Of a DNA stretch of 64,000 bases, positions 57,719 through 64,000 are shown piece after piece. Source of the DNA: Mytilisepta virgata (taxonomy: Eukaryota; Mollusca; Bivalvia; Mytilida; Mytilidae). The stretch covers positions 89,256,513 to 89,320,512 of the forward strand of contig CM051521.1 in NCBI GenBank assembly GCA_028015205.1. Direction: 5' to 3'. The position numbers were made by a program, and so were the translations under genes. The notes beneath the pieces are model-generated. The model saw nothing but the letters and a program-made list of their open reading frames with translations, searched no databases and was not told the DNA's origin. Position 1 is the stretch's first letter; each line of letters begins with the position of its first letter.

Positions 57719-60700
57719 CTGAAATATTCAAGTATTAGCATACAATTTAATGTTGCTGTATAAAGTTCAACCTTACTCAATAAATCTCAAACATTCTCTT
57801 GTACTTCTATTTAAAAATCCAACAATCTCACATTCACCTTTGTTCACAGCAAAAATGAAAAATCTGCTCTTTTGTATATGTCTAGGTGTTCGTGAAGACA
57901 TTAACTGATTGAGAAAACGAAAAATAATATGAAAGCTATTTTGATATTTTAAATAAAGTTTTCGGATTTTTCCTAAAAATTGACTCGAAGGTTTACTTCT
58001 AGGAGTCACGCATTAGCAGTTTTTATAATAAAATTATATTAGCCCTCCAGGCCCAGGTAAGCTATTACCATCACTTGGCATCCATTGTCGTCGTACACTT
58101 TCCTTTAAAGATCTTCTCTGATACCGCTAGGCAAATGGTCCTCTTCAGAAATATATCAGATGACTTCACCCCCCATCCAAGATGGCAACCAGAGCCCAAC
58201 ATAGTTTAAAATAGGACTCTATCGGAAATTTACTTAAACTTCTTGTTTGAAACCACTTCGCCAATTTGAAAAAAAATTGGCAGCAGTGGTCCTCTTTCAG
58301 AATTGTATACGATGACCCCGCCCGCCATCCAAGATGGCCACAAGAGTCAGACATAGTTTAATATAGGACCTTATATAAAATTTACTTAAGATGCTTGTGT
58401 CTGAAACTACAGAGCCAATTGGAACAACACTTGACAGCAATGGTCCTTAGGGGGTCCTCTTTCAGAATTGTATCTGATCACCACGCCCACTGTCCAAGAT
58501 GGTTGCCAAAACCGAACATGGTTTAACATAGGCCAATATGGGAAATTTACTTCAAGATACTAGGCAATTGGAACAAAACTTGGCAGCAATGGTCCTTAGA
58601 TGATGCCCTTTAAGAAGTATATCCCATAACCTGCCAACCATCCAAGATGACCGCCAGAGCTGAACGTAGTTTAACATAGGATCCTATCCCTATGGAAAAT
58701 GTACTTAAAGATCTTCTTGTCTAAAACCACTTGTCCAATTGGAACAAACCTTGGCAGCAATTGTCTTTAGGTGGTCCTCTTTCCGAATCCTTTCTGATGA
58801 CCCTGGTGGCCATCCAAGATGGACACCTGAACCGGACATAGTTTTCGGAAAGTACACCGAAATATCTTCTTGTTTGAAACCAGTGAACAATTTTGGTAAA
58901 ACCAGTGAGCCAATTGGAACTTGACAGCAATGTTCCAGACTGCATGTAAAGATAGACATAGTCGGACAATTTATTCTGCAAATGATTTCCTCTAGTTAAA
59001 TATTTCACTAACTTTTCTATTCTCTGCTTATCTCCCTTGGAATCCAGCAGTAACCTCTGATTGGTTTTCTCTAATTCTTGATTATGCCTGTCTAGTTCTT
59101 CATACACCTTCATTCGAGAATCAAAATTTTCTCTTACAGTTTCCAGTTGTTTGGACAAGAACTAAAATAAGAAAAATCAAAGTTTATTTAAAATGCTTTT
59201 TAAAAAAGCTTTGGTATTTCCAATATTATAGTATTTCAAAGTGGAGTAAAAATAAACCCAACAAGCTTTTCTTTAATTGCCAGTCAATTGACAGATACAG
59301 CATCTTTCTTTAAAATCTTCTTGATCATAAGCATTAATCAACCTCAAATTCTTGGTGATATTTAGTACTGTTAATTGAATTATCTCCCCTTTGCTAATAA
59401 AATAATTAATTTTCCCATAGGGCCAAGAGAGTAGGATCAATGCACTTCAACATTGTCTAGTCTGAAATAGTGAACATTAAAACAGTTCTTTATTACTAAA
59501 TGATATAAATAGGTAAATGGGTGGATTTTCTTTTCCAGGCACAAGACAGACTTGTGTGCCTTTTTTAAGTTGTAGGGATTTTGTTCTAATTTTACACAGA
59601 TTGATCGATGTTCCTAAAACTTTCTTAAGTTTTGCTGTAGGCATTTCATTTTCATTTAGATTTTTATTAACATGAAAGGTAAATAGTATTCTGATTCTCT
59701 GACTGACTTGAAATTATTGTATTGTATATATCTACAGGATAACATATCAAGAAAATTAATTTAGATTGTGCTATCATTTTTGTTTTAAACATTCAAAAAA
59801 TTCTCAACAATGTGGAAATGTCCATTTTCTTTTTTTATTAGCTAATTTCAACAGTTTAGAGACAGGGTTTGTTGTATTTTGCTGTGCTGCAAAATTTAAG
59901 ATACTTTGGAAAGTTTGGGTATAATTATATATTCTTTACCTCTATTGGGTATAATTATATATTCCTTACCTCTATCTCTAAACTTTGTTCATGATTGACT
60001 TGCTGTAGATGCATTGCCTGAGTTTCCAGTTCTCTGTTGGTTTCGAGTAATGCTTTACCCAGTTCAGCAGCCAGGTGTAGATCTACAAATGATAAAATTT
60101 TATGTACATCTACAGTCTTATACGTGATAGAAGCTTTATATATAATGTTTTTCATGTCCTCACATGCTTTAAGGGTTATTACTTGGAATCGTTCTCGGAA
60201 ACTTTGGAAATTAATTACATGCATTGTTGCTTAACGTAGGTGGTCAATATGGCATATGGTACTGGGCTGAAGCTTTGTATACTGTAATGAAACATTTTGA
60301 ATATGTGAACCTTGTATTTTGATCTTTTCTGCAAATTTAAGGGGCAATACAAGTCAAGATGCCATTTTAGTTTTGTTTCTGGTCTAGAAAGCCAGTGTAA
60401 TATATTTCATATTACAAATCTAACTTGTCCTGGTATGCATTTAATGATTGCCACAGGACGTTTAACAATTATTCATCCATCCAAATACATTTATTAACTA
60501 TAAATACAAAAAATAATTACATATCATATTTTGAGTTATTTTACCGGTATTTTGAGCAAAGAATTAACCATTAATACAATGAAAAGTTGACTAAGGTATG
60601 AAAATTCGATATCTCAGTTTTCATATCTTGTTGAACAAAATATATGGGAGGGGGGGGATACGGTCATTCCAACTTGACTATTTTAATTTGTTGATGACGT

Positions 60701-62932
60701 TTAATGTCTGCAAGCAAACATTAACCCAAACTGATGTTGATACTCCTTAAATTGAATATTTATCTGCACTGGAAACAAAGTTAAAAATTCCATTTGCAAC
60801 AAAGGCTTCATAGTATATCTGCATTTCATTGTAAATTTTGAATCAATACAAACAGCAACTCTTGTGGTGAGTCATGGTCACAGTCTTACAGAATCAATAC
60901 ATAATTCATGATATTTCCAATAAATATTGGTTTCATTAAATAAGAATAATTTTTCATAATACGCTGAGGCTCCACTGATTCAGTTTTACAAATTCATTGA
61001 TCAGGGGTGGAACTCCTACTCTTTAACAATTAATTCGTATTATATAAATGATAGAAATTCCTTACAAATTTTTAATTATATCAATAATGGAAGATTTATA
61101 TTGGTAAATACTTTTAAAAGACAAAGGTCACTTGAAAAACCTATACGTTATAAATCTGCGCACTTCAAATTAAAAATGGCAAATATGAACTGAATAAAGG
61201 TACATCCTTTACCTCCATTCTGATAATCCTGATCATGTAGATCAAGAATGGCTATTGAATCAACAAAATTTTACTAATTTGATATTTGCAATAAAGAGTA
61301 CATTTGTAGTCTAAAACCATTTCAATTTTATAGGATTTTATTAAATACCAAGATCTACATCTTTTTATCTAAACTAAGAAATAAAAAAAATAAATAACTG
61401 ATCGTAGTGACAAATATTGATGGGGTGGGGTGGGGTTGGTAGTTGTAGTTGGGGGATGTTGTCGTAAACCTGGGGATAATAATGCAGCGAAAAGGTAATC
61501 AAGGAAATAACTAATCTGTTTAACTGGCATCTTATGGATAAATAAGTGTATTTATACACCAGTGGCAGTCCAAGTTTTACATGCCTTGTCCTCCCTGTGT
61601 CCTCCATATTGGTTCAAAGTTGCCCATTTGTCTTGCGATGTGCTGAACCTTAATAACTTCAGAGATGGGCTTGTTGGATTGGATTCCTTCCCTGCCAACT
61701 TTTCACACTCTCTTCTATCTCTCACTTGTACATGCATTAGAGGTCAAGAATGGAATTTCAACAATGATTTTTATCCTTGAACTATAAACCTTTAGGGTGA
61801 AAGTTACCATGTACTAGATACGACGAATACCAATGAAGTAACAGTAATTTTTAATTCACACCTATTAAACCAAATATAGTAATTCGTGTCTTACCTTACT
61901 TAACAACTATATATAAAAGGCTGTAAACATACACTGTAAAACAATGTTCGATTGGGTGGTCAGTATGTCGTCGTTCGCTTACTAAATTATATTGTTAATG
62001 CTATCTTTTGAATTCTCACCATGAAGGTTTCATGTATGCCCCCCATGGAACCGTGGGTGAATAGAATTTACATACCTTTACTTATTGGTGTAGCTACATA
62101 TTATATTGCCAGCGGACATTGTTTGCAACCCGCCTAACATTTTATTTTGAAAACACGTTGAACATTTTAAATAATGTTTAGGTTTATACGTATGCAATTG
62201 TGTCTTATTTCTTTTATTTTTTTCGAAGCTTTCATCATTTTCAGTATCGTACACTTTTTGCTTAATTTTTATCATTGATATGTAAATATCACGGTTAATC
62301 CTAGAGAGTTTGCCTCATTTTTGGCAAAAGATATTTTCTTCAACTATATAGATGATTCAAATACCAACTGGCCAAGTTACTCGTGGGTACCGTAGTGAGA
62401 TGTAAATGAACCGCATAGTAATTAAAGTAAGCATGCCCAGTTGGTCAGAGTGACCGACGTTTGCTTATGCTGAGTAACTCATCAGAATACACCTCAACCA
62501 AAAGATTAGATTAATTGCTTTAAAATGAAAGAACTACAAAGCTAAATAGCATTGAATGATGACTTTCTACAGTTATTTACTGCATGACAACATGATAATT
62601 ATACATGTACATAATATTTCGCAAACTTCTTGCTCATTACGCTTATCAGAAAAACAAAGTCACAAAACCCGGAAAATGACCAACTACTTTATGTAATTTT
62701 ATATAATAGGAAGCTATTTAGCATGTACCAGTGTGGTTAAGATTGGTCAATATGTCAATATCATGCTTGTCAAACAAAACGGCCATACATATCAATTTCA
62801 TAATAATATTTTTGTTGTCTATGAAAATGGATACCTAATGGTTTAATAACAAATTAGCTTACTGTTTCCGTCCATCACATTTTGGATGACATGACTTATC
62901 TCAGTTGTTTGTGGAAGCGAGTCCCGCGCCAT
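56704..62932 (-). CDS. CDR2L: CDR2/CDR2L-type coiled-coil protein (whole gene, 5 exons)
   Basis: CDR2 and CDR2L are cytoplasmic coiled-coil proteins, known as antigens in paraneoplastic cerebellar degeneration; the fly relative is centrocortin. Five exons joined with phases 1, 1, 0 and 2 give 461 aa (human CDR2 454, CDR2L 465). An N-terminal segment with LHDQDYQNG is followed by DLHLAAELGKALLETNRELE (human DLQLAAELGKTLLDRNTELE). Coiled coils run from about 38 to 290, including VYEELDRHNQELEKTNQRL. ELETQYHNLFQKYEDLL lies at about 344-360, and the C-terminal box PPPYKSIFRDIFATLKKS (human PPEYKALFKEIFSCIKKT) at about 415-432. A Ser/Pro-rich tail ends in KPVM. The span includes introns, one of which holds a degenerate family A repeat. 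Confidence 0.92.
58030..58950 (+). mobile_element. Degenerate family A element in CDR2L intron 4
   Basis: GGCCCAGGTAAGCTATTACCATCACTTGGCATCC is a decayed family A start. About five loose copies of a 140-bp unit follow (CAATTGGAACAAACTTGGCAGCAATGGTCC and ATCCAAGATGGC blocks). It lies antisense to CDR2L; frames running from exon 4 into it are artefacts. Confidence 0.5.
59013..59161 (-). CDS. CDR2L: CDR2L exon 4
   Basis: Acceptor TTATTTTAG, donor GAAAA/GTTAGT, phase 0 in and 2 out. Encodes FLSKQLETVRENF and KVYEELDRHNQELEKTNQRL (human KVYEQLDVTARELEETNQKL). Confidence 0.92.
59162..59969. other. CDR2L intron 3
   Basis: AT-rich. A 30-bp phrase GGGTATAATTATATATTC(T/C)TTACCTC is tandemly duplicated at 59918-59974, overlapping the exon 3 donor, so two GTAAGGAATA donor copies exist; only the upstream one (59970) abuts the exon. 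Confidence 0.5.
59970..60082 (-). CDS. CDR2L: CDR2L exon 3
   Basis: Acceptor CATTTGTAG, donor GAG/GTAAGG, phase 1 in and 0 out. Encodes LHLAAELGKALLETNREL and QVNHEQSLEIE, the signature start of the CDR2 coiled coil. Confidence 0.94.
60083..61212. other. CDR2L intron 2
   Basis: AT-rich, no repeats with clear ends. A G-run (GAGGGGGGGGAT) lies at about 60648. Confidence 0.4.
61213..61251 (-). CDS. CDR2L: CDR2L exon 2, 39-nt microexon
   Basis: Acceptor GATTCAATAG, donor GGAG/GTAAAG, phase 1 at both ends. Encodes ILDLHDQDYQNG and, with its neighbours, supplies the HDQDxxxxDL seen as HQDLQQDL in human CDR2. Its length, a multiple of three, means it could be skipped without a frameshift. Confidence 0.8.
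61252..62862. other. CDR2L intron 1
   Basis: AT-rich. A GT-rich stretch (GGGGTGGGGTGGGGTTGG) lies at about 61421-61439. No further exon or transposon ends recognised. Confidence 0.4.
62863..62932 (-). CDS. CDR2L: CDR2L exon 1
   Basis: ATG at 62932 with G at +4, 23 codons plus one base, donor AAACA/GTAAGC. Encodes MARDSLPQTTEISHVIQNVM. The phase-1 base completes a Thr codon with exon 2. An upstream non-coding exon cannot be excluded. Confidence 0.75.
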
Positions 62933-64000
62933 TGAGTAATTATTATTTTTCATATTACCAATTTTGATGCACAAGATGTGCACATTTAATCAGTTGTGCT
63001 CAAGACCTAAAATGTTTCAAAAACCAAAATAATATATAAGTGCAAATTCAAAATGCCACAATGATCAAAAGGATAAAGCCTAAACCGTCTATGGACAGAG
63101 CAATACACGAGGGAGATGCTCCTTAGTGACTTGCTTTTAACAAAATTGTACATGTGCATCTGGTGTATTGGTATCGTGGAATATTTGTGTAGCTAGGAGA
63201 CGTAGGTTTAGTACCAATTAATTTGCTAGTATTTGGGTCTTTTTGGATCTTATGATAAAAATAATGACTTCAAGTTAAGTAGAATAAGGACTATCTTCCT
63301 CAAAAATATCTGTTGATTGTTTGGCTATTTAAACATTTTTGCTCATAACAAATGTATTGCTTCTTTCGGCTTTTCGATTCATTAGTGATGAAACTTTATT
63401 TTTTTAAATTTTTATCGCCTTACAGTAATGACATGAAATGTGTTTCAGATTCATATACAATGTACATACTAAATGAAATCTCATTCATTTCATAAAGATA
63501 CTCAGGGCTGACAGGAAGTGTCCAGTCTGCAAAACATTTACTTCTTTTTTTATGAACCTAAAAGATGTTTTAACAGTATATCTTCTGAAATTTCCTTTTA
63601 AATCCTGTAACACATACTGATTTCAAAGCAGTTTGTTTCTTCATAAAATGGTCAGTATAAGTCTAAGTCAGGAGGGAAGACCCTACTACCCAAAAAATTA
63701 GCTGATTTCTTTTGATGCTGTTTCATTATGTGTGTATCCTGAGTGGAATAAAGTTAATTAACTGTAATTGGCTAACTGGCGTGTCAGTATTTAGTTTATT
63801 TTAACAAGAAACTTTGAAACGGTAATAACAAATAAAGATAGTGTGACAAAATCGTCTTCTTTGGGTTATACCCAACTAAATTTATACAAAAGTAAATATT
63901 TAGTTCACTTTTATTAAACCTTGTACTACTCTATTTTTATAATAAAAAGATAAACATTCTACCGATTAATCATTTTAACATCGTGATATAAATGTTTTAT
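62933..64000. other. CDR2L 5' flank, nothing recognised
   Basis: AT-rich DNA upstream of CDR2L. Promoter elements not evident; no other gene or repeat ends seen. Confidence 0.35.

Noticed and set aside
56704..57780. A 358-codon reading of CDR2L exon 5 starting at an upstream Met
   Set aside because: The first 20 codons lie before the TTTCAG acceptor at 57719 and are intronic.
58705..59158. Frames extending CDR2L exon 4 downstream to 58721
   Set aside because: The extension reads into a degenerate repeat; the GTTAGT donor at 59012 gives a phase-matched join to exon 5.

Overview
This is AT-rich, intron-rich eukaryotic DNA dominated by dispersed repeats. The repeat families (elements that start AGCTCACCTGG or TATACGACCGC and carry CGTC microsatellites) and the style of the genes point to a bivalve mollusc, possibly a mussel (Mytilidae). 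That placement is inference from pattern, not from a marker gene. No bacterial operon, CRISPR or viral genome was seen.

Four host genes can be read by joining exons with matched splice sites and phases. (1) At the left edge, on +, is the 3'-terminal coding exon of a gene resembling MXRA7 (3-251). (2) A full-length EME1 homologue runs on the - strand from 44337 to 22993 in 11 exons, giving a predicted 626 aa. EME1 is the non-catalytic partner of the MUS81 structure-specific endonuclease. Its first exon encodes a CUE-like ubiquitin-binding fold not present in human EME1. (3) A complete MRPL27 gene (mitochondrial ribosomal protein bL27m) lies on + from 44417 to 51855 in 3 exons, 155 aa. (4) A complete CDR2/CDR2L-type coiled-coil gene lies on - from 62932 to 56704 in 5 exons, including a 39-nt microexon, 461 aa.

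EME1 and MRPL27 are head to head, with only 79 bp between start codons, and a canonical E2F site lies in that gap. From memory, the human genes are also head-to-head neighbours at 17q21.33, so this appears to be an ancient bidirectional promoter pairing an S-phase DNA repair gene with a mitoribosome gene. MXRA7 and CDR2L are also on human 17q, so the window looks like a remnant of an old linkage group.

Layout: 1-0.25 kb MXRA7-like end; 0.25-22.9 kb gene-free, repeat-rich; 23-44.3 kb EME1 with introns full of repeats; 44.4-51.9 kb MRPL27, whose first intron holds a 2.7-kb inverted-repeat transposon; 52-52.7 kb minisatellite; 53-55 kb repeats; 56.7-62.9 kb CDR2-like; 62.9-64 kb nothing recognised. 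The mobile content includes about a dozen copies of one family with the anatomy of Helentron-associated elements, two further families with the same anatomy, PIF/Harbinger-like, hAT-like and Mutator-like terminal-inverted-repeat elements with visible target duplications, foldback elements, a tRNA-derived SINE and several tandem arrays. None of the insertions interrupts a recognised exon.
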